Assembly (NCBI RefSeq): GCF_030063415.1
Contig: NZ_JASITA010000015.1
Span: 1 to 41,281, forward strand
Reading direction: 5' to 3'
DNA from: Streptomyces sp. H27-C3
Lineage (GTDB): Bacteria > Actinomycetota > Actinomycetes > Streptomycetales > Streptomycetaceae
DNA length: 41,281 nucleotides
Made by a program: the position numbers and the translations under genes. This document shows positions 18,028 to 27,335 of the stretch, in pieces. Each line of letters opens with the position of its first letter. Within the stretch, counting starts at the first letter, position 1. The notes under the pieces are model-generated. The model searched no databases and was not told where the DNA came from. It saw only the letters and a list, made by a program, of their open reading frames with translations.

Positions 18028-19509
18028 ATGGCGAAGTCAGCGGATTCACCGCGCTCAGAGGGCCCCGAAGGGCCGGCGACGGGAGCGGATTCGGCGCGCT
18101 CGTGGGCCGAGGCGGCGATGCGGGTCGGCAGCGATCTGCATCTGGAACTCGCGGGCCCCGGCAGCCGCCGCGCCACCCTCATCCGCGCCCTGCGCGATGC
18201 CGTACGGGACGGCCGGCTGACCCCGGGCACCCGGCTGCCGCCCTACCGGTCACTCGCCGCCGATCTCGGTCTGGCCCGAAACACCGTGGCCGATGCCTAC
18301 GCCGAGCTGGTCGCCGAGGGCTGGCTGACCGCCCGGCAGGGCTCGGGCACCCGCGTCGCCGCGCGCGCCACCCCCGTCGGCCCGGCCCGCGTCACGACGA
18401 GGACGCCGACCCGCACCGCCCCTCCCGCGCACAATCTGCGGCAGGGCCAGCCCGACGCCGCGTCCTTCCCCCGCGCCGCCTGGCTGGCCGCCGCGCGACG
18501 GGCCCTGAACGCCGCCCCCACCGACGCCTTCGGCCCCGGCGATCCGCAGGGCCGCGTCGAGCTGCGCCGCGCCCTGGCCGAATATCTGACGCGGGCCCGC
18601 GGGGTACGCACCGACCCCGGGCGGATCGTGATCTGCGCCGGTGTCGGGCACGCCCTGCGCCTGCTGTTCGACGGCGGGGTGCTGCGCGGCCCGTTGGCCG
18701 TCGAGTCGTACGGTCTCGGCTTCCACCGCTCCGTCCTGGACGCCGCTTCGGTCCGTACGGTCCCGCTCACGCTCGACGAACACGGCGCCCGCACTGGCGA
18801 GTTGGCGGACCTGTCGGGCATCCGGGGGGTGCTGCTCACCCCTGCCCACCAGTTCCCCACCGGCGGCCCCCTGCATCCCGAGCGGCGCGCCGCCGCCGTC
18901 GACTGGGCCCGTAGCCGTGGCGGCGTGATCCTGGAGGACGACTACGACGGCGAATTCCGCTACGACCGCGAACCGGTCGGCGCCCTGCAGGGGCTGGACC
19001 CCGACCGCGTCGTCCACCTGGGCTCCGTCAGCAAGAGCCTGTCCCCCGCGCTCCGGCTGGGCTGGCTGGTCCTGCCCGAGCACCTCGTCGGTCCCGTCCT
19101 GGCCGCCAAGGGCGAGCGTGAGGCCTGGACGAGCGTTCTCGACCAGCTCACGCTCACCGATTTCATCGACGGGGGCCACTACGACCGGCACATCCGGCGC
19201 ATGCGCCAGCGCTACCGGTCGCGCCGCGACCAGTTGGTCGCCGCCCTCGCGGAACACGCCCCGCACATCACCGCGACCGGCATCGCCGCGGGCCTGCACG
19301 CGGTGCTGCGGCTGCCGCCCGGCACCGAGCGCTCCACCACGATGGCCGCCGCAAAGCAGGGGCTCGCGCTCGACGGCCTGGCCGAATTCCGCCACCCGGC
19401 CGCCACCATGCCCACCGAGGACGGGCTGGTCGTCGGTTACGCCACCGCACCCGACCACGCGTACCGGGCGGCGGTGGAGGCACTGTGCCGGGCCCTGCCG
19501 CCCCCGTGA
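18028..19509 (+). CDS. MocR/PdxR-type regulator (GntR HTH plus aminotransferase domain)
   Basis: The protein is 493 aa. Residues about 35-110 are a GntR winged helix (LIRALRDAVRDGRLTPGTRLPPYRSLAADLG and ARNTVADAYAELVAEGWL). Residues about 130-490 form a class I/II aminotransferase fold with EDDYDGEFRYD and the PLP lysine in GSVSKSLSPALRLGW, near residue 336. Such proteins use PLP or a PLP adduct as effector and often control vitamin B6 or amino-acid genes. No pdx gene is adjacent; the divergent neighbour is argG. A -10-like TAGGGT ends 8 nt before ATG 18028, so the mRNA is probably leaderless. Confidence 0.9.
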   Translation: MAKSADSPRSEGPEGPATGADSARSWAEAAMRVGSDLHLELAGPGSRRATLIRALRDAVRDGRLTPGTRLPPYRSLAADLGLARNTVADAYAELVAEGWLTARQGSGTRVAARATPVGPARVTTRTPTRTAPPAHNLRQGQPDAASFPRAAWLAAARRALNAAPTDAFGPGDPQGRVELRRALAEYLTRARGVRTDPGRIVICAGVGHALRLLFDGGVLRGPLAVESYGLGFHRSVLDAASVRTVPLTLDEHGARTGELADLSGIRGVLLTPAHQFPTGGPLHPERRAAAVDWARSRGGVILEDDYDGEFRYDREPVGALQGLDPDRVVHLGSVSKSLSPALRLGWLVLPEHLVGPVLAAKGEREAWTSVLDQLTLTDFIDGGHYDRHIRRMRQRYRSRRDQLVAALAEHAPHITATGIAAGLHAVLRLPPGTERSTTMAAAKQGLALDGLAEFRHPAATMPTEDGLVVGYATAPDHAYRAAVEALCRALPPP

Positions 19510-19538
19510 CCGGCCGGGCCGGGCCGCCCTGCGGGGAT

Positions 19539-19554
19539 GCCGGTTCGCACCGGC
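19539..19554 (+). terminator. Small hairpin after the MocR gene
   Basis: GCCGGT and ACCGGC pair around a TCGC tetraloop, 30 nt after the stop codon. The stem is only six base pairs, so this is a weak call. Confidence 0.35.
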
Positions 19555-19669
19555 CGGCCGGATCTTCGCGATGCCCCCGAATGCACCCCGCCGACAGGCG
19601 GGCACCCGTTCGAACGCCGATGGTGAGAAGCGGAACAGCCACCGGTACCCGTGAGGAGCAGTGGAGACG

Positions 19670-21028
19670 ATGACGCGACCGAGAATCCTCGTGGTCGGCG
19701 CGGGTTTCGCCGGAGTGGAGTGCCTGAACCGGCTGGAGCGGAAGCTGTCTCCCGGCGAAGCGGAACTGGTGCTGGTCTCGCCGTCCGACTACCAGCTCTA
19801 TCTGCCGCTGCTGCCGCACGTCGCGGCGGGGGTTCTCACACCGCAGTCCGTCGCGGTGTCACTGCGCCGCCGGCTGCGCCACACCCGCATCATCCCGGGC
19901 GGCGCCATCGGCATCGACGCCAAGGCCAAGGTCTGTGTCATCCGCAAGGTCACCGGTGAGGTGGTCGCGGAGCCGTACGACCAGCTGGTCCTCTCGGCCG
20001 GCTCCACCACCCGCACCTTCGACATCCCTGGTCTGACCACCCATGCGCGCGGCATGAAGTCGCTGGCCGAGGCAGCGTATCTGCGCGACCACGTCATCGC
20101 CCAGCTCGACATCGCGGCGGCCACCACCGATGACGCGGAGCGCGCCGCGCGGCTGCAATTCGTCGTGGTCGGCGGCGGGTACGCCGGCACCGAGACCGCC
20201 GCCTGTCTGCAGCGCCTCACCTCGGCCGCCGCCAAGCGCTATCCCCGGCTCGACCACGCCCTGATCAAGTGGCACCTGGTGGACGTCGCGCCACGGCTGC
20301 TGCCCGAGCTGGGCGAGAAGCTCGGCGAGAAGGCCATGGCCATGCTGCGCCAGCGGGGCGTCGAGTTCTCGCTGGGCACCTCGGTCGCCTCGGTCGACGC
20401 GACCTCGGTCAAGCTCACCGACGGCCGTATGCTGCCGTCGCACACCCTGATCTGGACGGCGGGCGTCGCGGCGAGCCCCCTGGTGGCGACGCTGGGGGCG
20501 AAGACCGTGCGCGGCCGACTCGCCGCGACGGCCCAACTGACCGTGCCGGGCTGTGACGGGCTGTTCGCGGCGGGCGACGCCGCGGCCGTCCCCGACCTCG
20601 CCAAAGGCGGCGACGCCATCTGCCCGCCGACCGCGCAGCACTCGCAGCGCCAGGGCAGGGCGATGGCCGACAACATCGTGGCGCGACTGCGGGGCACCCC
20701 GCTCAGGCCGTACCTCCACAAGGACCTGGGCCTGGTGGTGGACCTGGGCGGCAAGGACGCCGTGTCCAAACCCCTCGGCATCGAACTGCACGGCCTGCCG
20801 GCCCAGGCCGTGGCCCGCGGCTACCACCTCATGGCGCTGCCCACGTTCACCGCCAGGACCCGGGTGGTGACCAACTGGGCGCTGAACGCGGTGGCGGGCG
20901 ACGACTTCGTCCGTACGGACTTCCAGGCCCGGCGGGAGGGCACTCTGTACGACTTCGAGAGCGCCGCCGCGTATCTCACACCGGACCAGGTGCGCGAGCA
21001 CAGCAAGGCGCTGATCTCCAAAGCGTAG
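19670..21028 (+). CDS. ndh: Type II NADH:quinone oxidoreductase (NDH-2)
   Basis: The protein is 452 aa from ATG 19670, the family-like N-terminus (TRPRILVVGAGFAG). GTG 19661 in the same frame has the better-spaced AGGAG and cannot be excluded. Two dinucleotide-binding folds are seen: the FAD motif GAGFAG near residue 10 and the NADH motif GGGYAGTETAA near residue 170, with LFAAGDAAAVPD and CPPTAQHSQRQG in the C-terminal FAD region. It is a non-proton-pumping enzyme that feeds electrons from NADH to menaquinone on the inner membrane face. It appears monocistronic. Confidence 0.93.
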   Translation: MTRPRILVVGAGFAGVECLNRLERKLSPGEAELVLVSPSDYQLYLPLLPHVAAGVLTPQSVAVSLRRRLRHTRIIPGGAIGIDAKAKVCVIRKVTGEVVAEPYDQLVLSAGSTTRTFDIPGLTTHARGMKSLAEAAYLRDHVIAQLDIAAATTDDAERAARLQFVVVGGGYAGTETAACLQRLTSAAAKRYPRLDHALIKWHLVDVAPRLLPELGEKLGEKAMAMLRQRGVEFSLGTSVASVDATSVKLTDGRMLPSHTLIWTAGVAASPLVATLGAKTVRGRLAATAQLTVPGCDGLFAAGDAAAVPDLAKGGDAICPPTAQHSQRQGRAMADNIVARLRGTPLRPYLHKDLGLVVDLGGKDAVSKPLGIELHGLPAQAVARGYHLMALPTFTARTRVVTNWALNAVAGDDFVRTDFQARREGTLYDFESAAAYLTPDQVREHSKALISKA

Positions 21029-21051
21029 GGCGCCGCCGGGACCCCGTCGCG

Positions 21052-21057
21052 CATAAT
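21052..21057 (+). promoter_or_regulatory. -10 element for a leaderless transcript
   Basis: CATAAT, a five-of-six match to TATAAT, ends 7 nt before ATG 21065. There is no ribosome site, so the transcript likely starts at the ATG. Confidence 0.55.
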
Positions 21058-21064
21058 CTGTGCC

Positions 21065-21646
<582 letters not shown>

Positions 21647-21736
21647 TCCCGCCCCCGTGCCGGAGGAATGCGCGTACGGGGCAGTGGGGCCCTCCCTGAG
21701 AGGCCGTCAGTACCGGTTCGGCGTACGGTCCCGAAC

Positions 21737-22183
21737 ATGCGTACAGCTCTCGTCGTCGGCGCCGCGCTCCTGTCCCTCGCCTCCCTCGGCGCCGCGCCCG
21801 AGCCCCCGGCGCCGCTCCCCGAGCGGATGGCGGACACCGGCGGCGGCACCCAGCTGATCACCGCCGAGGCTCCGCACACCGGTTCCACCACGGGTCGGCT
21901 GACCTGGTGGGACCGGCGCGGCGGGCGTTGGTCGCCGACCGGTTCGGCCGAGGCCAGGTTCGGGGCGAACGGGCTGGTGGACGACGGGCGGCGGGCCCAG
22001 GGCACGAACACCACGCCCACCGGCCTGTACGACCTGCCGTACGCCTTCGGCATCGCGGCGGCGCCGGCCGGGACCGAGGTGCGATCCGGCCGCCTCCTGA
22101 AAGACGCGCGCGCTAGCGGTCGTTCTGGGCCAGCCGCAGCAGATGGTCCGCGAGCGCCTGGCCGCCCGCCGGGTCCCTGCTGA
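21737..22183 (+). pseudogene. C-terminally truncated secreted protein (L,D-transpeptidase-like N-terminus)
   Basis: The frame starts at ATG 21737, with a -10-like TACGGT ending 7 nt before it (leaderless). It has a signal peptide (residues 1 to about 22) and then GGGTQLITAEAPHTGSTTG, LTWWDRRGGRW and TNTTPTGLYDLPYAFG. I recall this pattern from secreted Streptomyces proteins of about 240 aa annotated as L,D-transpeptidase-like; this was not verified. Coding character ends near residue 116 (AAPAGTEVR). The last 32 codons are antisense to the end of argR and give Arg/Pro/Gly-rich sequence. The expected catalytic HGxx...SxGC motif is absent. A deletion that removed the 3' half and abutted the argR end is the simplest reading; the alternative is a real short protein. 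Confidence 0.65.
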
Positions 22184-22655
22184 TCAGGAGCAGCGTGTCG
22201 TCGCCCGCGATGGTGCCGAGGATGACGTGCAGTTCGGCCTGGTCGATGGCCGAGGCGAGGAACTGGGCGGCGCCCGGGGGCGTACGCAGGACCACGAGGT
22301 TGGCCGAGGCCTCCGCCGAGATCAGCAGTTCGCTGGAGAGGCGCCGCATGCGCTCCTCCTTCGCGGACTCGCCCAGCGGTGCCTGCGGGGTGCGGAAGCC
22401 GCCCTCGCTCGGTACCGCGTAGATCAGCTCGCCGCCGGTGTTGCGGATCTTCACCGCGCCCAGCTCGTCGAGGTCGCGGGAGAGCGTCGCCTGGGTGACG
22501 TGCAGCCCGTCGTCGGCGAGGAGCTTGGCGAGCTGGCTCTGCGAACGCACCGGCACCCGGTTCAGGATGTCCACGATCCGGCGGTGCCTGGCCGTACGGG
22601 TCTGCGGTACGGCAGGGCCGCTGTGCTCGTTGTCCTTCGCCTGCGCCTCGGTCAT
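22113..22655 (-). CDS. argR: Arginine repressor
   Basis: The protein is 180 aa from ATG 22655, with GGAG about 10 nt upstream and 17 nt after the argD stop. The N-terminal winged helix is RHRRIVDILNRVPVRSQSQL followed by HVTQATLSRDLDELG. The C-terminal arginine-binding and hexamer domain ends with VILGTIAGDDTLLLISRD, in which the family's DD pair contacts arginine. It is the last gene of argC-J-B-D-R, which gives negative feedback on its own operon and on argGH through the boxes described. Its 3' end overlaps a convergent, apparently truncated gene by 71 bp. Confidence 0.96.
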   Translation of the reverse strand: MTEAQAKDNEHSGPAVPQTRTARHRRIVDILNRVPVRSQSQLAKLLADDGLHVTQATLSRDLDELGAVKIRNTGGELIYAVPSEGGFRTPQAPLGESAKEERMRRLSSELLISAEASANLVVLRTPPGAAQFLASAIDQAELHVILGTIAGDDTLLLISRDPAGGQALADHLLRLAQNDR

Positions 22656-22672
22656 CGTCGTCAGTCTCCGGA

Positions 22673-23860
22673 TCATCGGTCCCCGTGTGCGGTGTCGAGA
22701 ACCCCGGGCAGGACCCGGAGGAACGCTTCCACCTCGTCGTCGTCGATGACGAGCGCCGGCATGAGCCGTACGACATCGGGGGCGGGCGCGTTCACCAGGA
22801 GACCGGCGTCCTGAGCCGCCTGCTGCGCCTGGGCGGCGAGTGGCTCGGTGAGCACGATACCCAGGAGTAGTCCCGCGCCACGGACGTGGGAGACCAGAGG
22901 GTGTCCCAGTGACTCGATTCCATCGCGGAGCTTTTCCCCGATCCGCTTGACCCGGTCGAGGAGACCGTCGGCCGCGATGGTGTCGAGTACGGCGAGTCCG
23001 GCCGCACATGCGACGGGGTTTCCGCCGAAGGTCGTGCCGTGCTGGCCGGGCTCCAGGAGGTCGGCTGCGGGGCCGAAGGCGATGGTCGCGCCGATGGGCA
23101 GTCCGCCGCCGAGGCCCTTGGCGAGCGTGACCAGGTCGGGCTCGACGCCTTCGTGTGCCTGGTACTCGAACCAGTGGCCGGTGCGGCCGATGCCCGTCTG
23201 GACCTCGTCGAGGACGAGCAGGGTGCCGGTGGCCCGGGTGATCTCACGGGCCGCCGCGAGGTAGCCCTTGGGCGGTACGACTACACCGTTCTCGCCCTGG
23301 ATCGGCTCGATGACCAGCAGCGCGGTGTCGGTGGTGACGGCGGCGCGCAGCGCTTCGACGTCGCCGTACGGGACGTGCGTGACGTCGCCGGGCAGCGGCA
23401 GGAAGGGCTCGCGCTTCTTGGGCTGGCCGGTGAGCGCGAGGGCCCCCATGGTCCGCCCGTGGAAGCCGCCTTCGGTGGCGACCATGTGCGTACGGCCGGT
23501 CAGTCGCCCGATCTTGAAGGCCGCCTCGGCGGCCTCCGCGCCGGAGTTGCAGAAGTACACGCGGCCGGGGCGGCCGAAGAGCTGGATCAGCCGCTCGGCG
23601 AGCGCGACGGGCGGCTCCGCGAGGAAAAGGTTCGAGACATGGCCGAGGGACGCGATCTGCCGGGACACCGCTTCGACGACGGCGGGGTGGGCGTGGCCGA
23701 GAGCGTTCACGGCGATGCCTCCGACGAAGTCGGCGTATTCGTTGCCGTCGGCGTCCCAGACCTTGGCGCCCTCGCCGCGGACGAGCGACAGCCTCGGGGT
23801 GCCGTAGTTGTCCGCCATGACGCCCTGCCAGCGCCCGATCAGCTCCTCGTTCGCGGTCAC
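22673..23860 (-). CDS. argD: Acetylornithine aminotransferase
   Basis: The protein is 395 aa, a PLP class III aminotransferase, starting GTG 23860 inside the argB stop (GTGA overlap). It converts N-acetylglutamate semialdehyde and glutamate to N-acetylornithine and 2-oxoglutarate. Seen are NSGAEAAEAAFKIGR, GGFHGRTMGALALTG, LLVIEPIQGENGV, LVLDEVQTGIGRTG and the PLP lysine in LAKGLGGGLPIGA near residue 248. It is translationally coupled to argB and may also serve lysine synthesis as succinyl-DAP aminotransferase, as in other bacteria (inference). Confidence 0.96.
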   Translation of the reverse strand: MTANEELIGRWQGVMADNYGTPRLSLVRGEGAKVWDADGNEYADFVGGIAVNALGHAHPAVVEAVSRQIASLGHVSNLFLAEPPVALAERLIQLFGRPGRVYFCNSGAEAAEAAFKIGRLTGRTHMVATEGGFHGRTMGALALTGQPKKREPFLPLPGDVTHVPYGDVEALRAAVTTDTALLVIEPIQGENGVVVPPKGYLAAAREITRATGTLLVLDEVQTGIGRTGHWFEYQAHEGVEPDLVTLAKGLGGGLPIGATIAFGPAADLLEPGQHGTTFGGNPVACAAGLAVLDTIAADGLLDRVKRIGEKLRDGIESLGHPLVSHVRGAGLLLGIVLTEPLAAQAQQAAQDAGLLVNAPAPDVVRLMPALVIDDDEVEAFLRVLPGVLDTAHGDR

Positions 23861-24762
23861 TTCGTTTCCCCTTCGTACTCGTCGGGCACGACCATCGTGC
23901 CGATGCCTTCGTCGGTGAAGATTTCCAGCAGGATCGAGTGCTGCACCCGGCCGTCGATCACGCGGGCGGTGTTGACCCCATTGCGTACGGCGTGCAGGCA
24001 GCCCTCCATCTTGGGGACCATGCCGCTGGAGAGCTCGGGCAGCAGCGTCTCCAGCTCCTTCGCCGTCAGCCTGCTGATCACTTCGTCGCTGTTCGGCCAG
24101 TCCTCGTAGAGACCCTCTACGTCGGTGAGGACCATCAGGGTCTCGGCGCCCAGGGCGGCGGCGAGCGCGGCCGCCGCGGTGTCGGCGTTGACGTTGAACA
24201 CATGGTGGTCGTCGGCGCTGCGGGCGATGGACGAGACGACCGGGATTCGGCCGTCGTCGAGCAGTGCCTGGATGGCGCCGGTGTTGACCTCGACGATCTC
24301 GCCGACCCGCCCGATGTCGACGGACTCGCCGTCGATCAGCGGGTAGTGCTGGGTGGCGGTGATGGTGTGCGCGTCCTCACCCGTCATGCCGACGGCGAGC
24401 GGCCCGTGCTGGTTGAGCAGCCCGACCAGTTCACGCTGCACCTGGCCCGCCAGGACCATGCGTACGACATCCATGGCCTCGGGCGTGGTGACCCGCAGGC
24501 CCGCCTTGAACTCGCTGACCAGGCCGTGCCGGTCCAGCTGGGCGCTGATCTGCGGGCCGCCGCCGTGCACGACGACGGGCTTGAGCCCGGCGTGGCGCAG
24601 GAAGACCACGTCCTGGGCGAAGGCTGCCTTGAGTTCCTCGTCGATCATGGCGTTGCCGCCGAACTTGATGACGACGGTGCGGCCGTGGTGACGGGTCAGC
24701 CACGGCAGCGCCTCGACGAGGATCTGCGCCTTGGGCAACGCGGTGTGCTTGCGTGCGCTCAT
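23857..24762 (-). CDS. argB: Acetylglutamate kinase
   Basis: The protein is 301 aa from ATG 24762, overlapping the argJ stop by ATGA. An amino-acid-kinase fold is shown by TVVIKFGGNAMID, VVVHGGGPQI and VFNVNADTAAAALAAALGAETLMVLTDVEGL. It phosphorylates N-acetylglutamate with ATP. The N-terminal extension of about 25 residues before the first strand resembles the helix that arginine-inhibited hexameric enzymes use for assembly, so feedback inhibition by arginine is likely but inferred. Confidence 0.96.
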   Translation of the reverse strand: MSARKHTALPKAQILVEALPWLTRHHGRTVVIKFGGNAMIDEELKAAFAQDVVFLRHAGLKPVVVHGGGPQISAQLDRHGLVSEFKAGLRVTTPEAMDVVRMVLAGQVQRELVGLLNQHGPLAVGMTGEDAHTITATQHYPLIDGESVDIGRVGEIVEVNTGAIQALLDDGRIPVVSSIARSADDHHVFNVNADTAAAALAAALGAETLMVLTDVEGLYEDWPNSDEVISRLTAKELETLLPELSSGMVPKMEGCLHAVRNGVNTARVIDGRVQHSILLEIFTDEGIGTMVVPDEYEGETK

Positions 24763-25913
24763 GAGCTGTACGCGCTGTTCTCGTGGACGTAGTCGGCGGT
24801 GAGGTCGTTGGCCCAGATGACGGCCGTCTCGGAGCCCGCGGCGAGGTCCGCGGTGATCTTCACCTCGCGGTAGCGCATGTCGACGAGGTCGCGGTCCTCG
24901 CCGACCGAGCCGCGCTTGCAGACCCAGATGTCGTTGATGGCGACGTTGAGCTGGTCGGGGTCGAAGGCGGCCCGCGTGGTCCCGATCGCGGAGAGCACCC
25001 GGCCCCAGTTGGGGTCCTCGCCGTGGATGGCGCACTTGAGGAGGTTGTTACGGGCGATGGAGCGGCCCACCTCCACGGCGTCGTCCTCGGTCAGCGCGTT
25101 GATGACCTCGATGCGGATGTCCTTGCTGGAGCCCTCGGCGTCGCCGATGAGCTGCCGGGCGAGGTCGCCGCAGACCGTGCGTACGGCCTCGGCGAACTCG
25201 TCGTATCCGGGCGCCACTTCGGACGCGCCGGAGGCAAGCAGCAGCACGGTGTCGTTGGTCGACATGCAGCCGTCGGAGTCGATGCGGTCGAAGGTCGTGC
25301 GGGTGGCGTCGCGCAGCGCCCTGTCGAGGGCGTCGGCGGGCAGATCGGCGTCGGTGGTCAGCACGACGAGCATGGTGGCGAGGCCGGGGGCGAGCATGCC
25401 CGCGCCCTTGGCCATGCCGCCGACGGTCCAGCACTCGCCGCCCGCGACGGCCGTCTTGTGGACGGTGTCGGTGGTCTTGATGGCGATGGCGGCCTTCTCG
25501 CCGCCGTGCGCGGAGAGTTCGGTGGCGGCCCGCTCGATGCCCGCCAGGAGCTTGTCCATCGGCAGGTTGATGCCGATGAGCCCGGTGGAGGCGACGGCGA
25601 TCTCACCGGCGCCGTGCTCCGCGAGGACCTCGGCGGCCTTCTCCGCCGTCGCGTGCGTGTCCTGGAAGCCCTGGGGTCCCGTACAGGCGTTGGCGCCACC
25701 GGAGTTGAGGACGACGGCGGAGACCCGACCGCCCTTGAGTACCTGCTCGGACCAGAGGACCGGCGCGGCCTTCACACGGTTGGAGGTGAAGACGCCCGCG
25801 GCGGCCAGGCGGGGCCCGTTGTTGACCACGAGGGCCAGGTCGGGTCCGCCACTGTCCTTGATTCCGGCCGCGATGCCCGCCGCCGTGAATCCCTGTGCTG
25901 CCGTGACGCTCAC
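24759..25913 (-). CDS. argJ: Glutamate N-acetyltransferase / ornithine acetyltransferase
   Basis: The protein is 384 aa from GTG 25913 within the argC stop (GTGA overlap), with GGAG upstream. It moves the acetyl group from N-acetylornithine back to glutamate, closing the acetyl cycle; some members also use acetyl-CoA. The self-cleavage site is seen in AKGAGMLAPGLATML: the chain breaks before the Thr near residue 180, which becomes the nucleophile. IAIKTTDTVHK, DGCMSTNDTVLLLA and CAIHGEDPNWGR are conserved. Whether it is monofunctional or bifunctional cannot be told from sequence alone. No argA is seen in the window. Confidence 0.96.
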   Translation of the reverse strand: MSVTAAQGFTAAGIAAGIKDSGGPDLALVVNNGPRLAAAGVFTSNRVKAAPVLWSEQVLKGGRVSAVVLNSGGANACTGPQGFQDTHATAEKAAEVLAEHGAGEIAVASTGLIGINLPMDKLLAGIERAATELSAHGGEKAAIAIKTTDTVHKTAVAGGECWTVGGMAKGAGMLAPGLATMLVVLTTDADLPADALDRALRDATRTTFDRIDSDGCMSTNDTVLLLASGASEVAPGYDEFAEAVRTVCGDLARQLIGDAEGSSKDIRIEVINALTEDDAVEVGRSIARNNLLKCAIHGEDPNWGRVLSAIGTTRAAFDPDQLNVAINDIWVCKRGSVGEDRDLVDMRYREVKITADLAAGSETAVIWANDLTADYVHENSAYSS

Positions 25914-26938
25914 GGTGCTACTCCGATCGTGGAAAGCCCTGTGTCCTCGGGGATTCCGAGGGCGATGTTCATGCTCTGGACGGCGCCGCCGGCGGTGCCC
26001 TTGGTGAGGTTGTCGATGGCGCTGATCGCGATGATCCTGCCGACGGCCCCGTCGTACGCGACCTGGATCTGGACGGCGTTGGAGCCGTACACGGAGGCGG
26101 TGGCGGGCCACTGCCCCTCGGGGAGGAGGTGCACGAACGGCTCGTCGGCGTAGGCCTTCTCGTACGCGGCGCGCACGCCCTCGGCGCTCACTCCCGGCTT
26201 CGCCCTGACACTGCAGGTGGCGAGGATGCCGCGGGGCATGGGAGCCAGCGTCGGTGTGAACGAGACCGTCACCCGCTCCCCCGCGGCCGCGCTGAGGTTC
26301 TGGATCATCTCGGGGGTGTGCCGGTGACCGCCCCCGACGCCGTACGGCGACATCGAGCCCATCACCTCGCTGCCGAGCAGGTGCGGCTTGAGCGCCTTGC
26401 CCGCGCCCGAGGTGCCGGTCGCGGCCACGATCACGGCCTCGGGCTCGGCGAGCTTCGCGACGTAGGCGGGGAAAAGGGCGAGCGACACGGCGGTCGGGTA
26501 GCAGCCGGGCACCGCGATGCGCTTGGAGCCGGCGAGCGCGGCGCGGGCGCCGGGCAGCTCGGGGAGGCCGTAGGGCCAGGTGCCTGCGTGCGGCGCGCCG
26601 TAGAACTTCTCCCAGTCGGCGGTGTCCGCGAGCCGGAAGTCGGCGCCCATGTCGACCACGAGCACCTCGTCGCCGAGCTGCTCGGCGACGGCGGCGGACT
26701 GCCCGTGCGGGAGCGCCAGAAATACGACGTCGTGGCCTGCGAGCACCTCGGCGGTGGTGGGCTCGAGCACCCGGCCGGCGAGCGGCACCAGATGCGGCTG
26801 CAGCACGCCCAGGCGCTGTCCGGCGTTGGAGTGGCCGGTCAGGGCCCCGATCTCGACCCCTGGGTGGGCGACGAGCAGGCGGAGCAGCTCTCCGCCCGCG
26901 TATCCACTTGCCCCTGCCACTGCTGCACGTACGGCCAT
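25910..26938 (-). CDS. argC: N-acetyl-gamma-glutamyl-phosphate reductase
   Basis: The protein is 342 aa from ATG 26938 with GGAGGGCTCG upstream. The NADPH-binding N-terminus VAGASGYAGGELLRLL and the active Cys in AVPGCYPTAVSLALFP near residue 144 identify it, and GAGKALKPHLLGSE is also typical. It reduces N-acetylglutamyl phosphate to the semialdehyde. It is first in the argC-J-B-D-R operon, driven by a strong promoter with ArgR half-sites. Confidence 0.96.
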   Translation of the reverse strand: MAVRAAVAGASGYAGGELLRLLVAHPGVEIGALTGHSNAGQRLGVLQPHLVPLAGRVLEPTTAEVLAGHDVVFLALPHGQSAAVAEQLGDEVLVVDMGADFRLADTADWEKFYGAPHAGTWPYGLPELPGARAALAGSKRIAVPGCYPTAVSLALFPAYVAKLAEPEAVIVAATGTSGAGKALKPHLLGSEVMGSMSPYGVGGGHRHTPEMIQNLSAAAGERVTVSFTPTLAPMPRGILATCSVRAKPGVSAEGVRAAYEKAYADEPFVHLLPEGQWPATASVYGSNAVQIQVAYDGAVGRIIAISAIDNLTKGTAGGAVQSMNIALGIPEDTGLSTIGVAP

Positions 26939-26955
26939 CGAGCCCTCCTCGTCGA

Positions 26956-26992
26956 TGGCATGACTATACGCAGTGCCGCACTTTTATGCAAC
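26956..26992 (-). promoter_or_regulatory. argC promoter with ArgR boxes
   Basis: On the minus strand -35 TTGCAT (26986-26991) and -10 TATAGT (26963-26968) are 17 bp apart. TTGCATAA and TAGTCATGCC form half-sites resembling actinomycete ARG boxes around and over the core promoter. Repression by arginine-loaded ArgR is the expected behaviour. Confidence 0.78.
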
Positions 26993-27046
26993 GAATTTCC
27001 GATCGCCCTGCACCCCCGACAGCGGCCGGGATCGAGAAGTCGCCCC

Positions 27047-27265
27047 TCAGCGGATCAGACGGCGGACCCTCAGCGCAACGCGACAGATCCGGACCAGAGC
27101 AAAGGGGAGAGCCAGCAGGTGGGCGGCCCACACATGACCGTCGTGCAGCCAGTACCAGAACGCCGCTGCGCCGAGTACGGCGCCGATCGCCACGACGAGG
27201 ATCTCCGCCGCCTCGGTGCGCCACCAGGGCGGGCGCCGTAGTAGTGGCGATTGCCATCTAGTCAC
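27047..27265 (-). CDS. Small membrane protein, function unknown
   Basis: The protein is 72 aa from GTG 27265. A basic, Trp-rich start (RWQSPLLRRPPWWR) is followed by two hydrophobic segments (AEILVVAIGAVLGAAAFWYWL and AAHLLALPFALVRICRVAL) and an Arg-rich end. This arrangement fits a two-TM membrane protein with both ends inside. No family is recognised. Three CTAG motifs spaced exactly 16 bp apart cover its start region. It lies 108 nt upstream of argC on the same strand. Confidence 0.6.
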   Translation of the reverse strand: MTRWQSPLLRRPPWWRTEAAEILVVAIGAVLGAAAFWYWLHDGHVWAAHLLALPFALVRICRVALRVRRLIR

Positions 27266-27293
27266 GGGTAGGACTAGTCCTATCTCAGACTAG
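27258..27293. promoter_or_regulatory. CTAG motif array with 16-bp period and a 14-bp palindrome
   Basis: CTAG occurs at 27258, 27274 and 27290, exactly 16 bp apart. The middle copy is the centre of the perfect palindrome TAGGACTAGTCCTA (27269-27282). CTAG is rare elsewhere in the window. The array covers the start codon of the 27047-27265 gene and lies in the gap behind hypX; it could be an operator or a scar of an inserted element. Confidence 0.5.
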
Positions 27294-27335
27294 CTGGCGC
27301 CCGCGAGCTTCTTCCGCCGCACCCGCGACGGCTAG

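Noticed and set aside
14793..18230. Upstream in-frame starts for the MFS gene (14793) and argG (18230)
   Set aside because: They run through tetR and through the divergent argG/MocR promoter region; the family N-termini and ribosome sites support 14574 and 17936.
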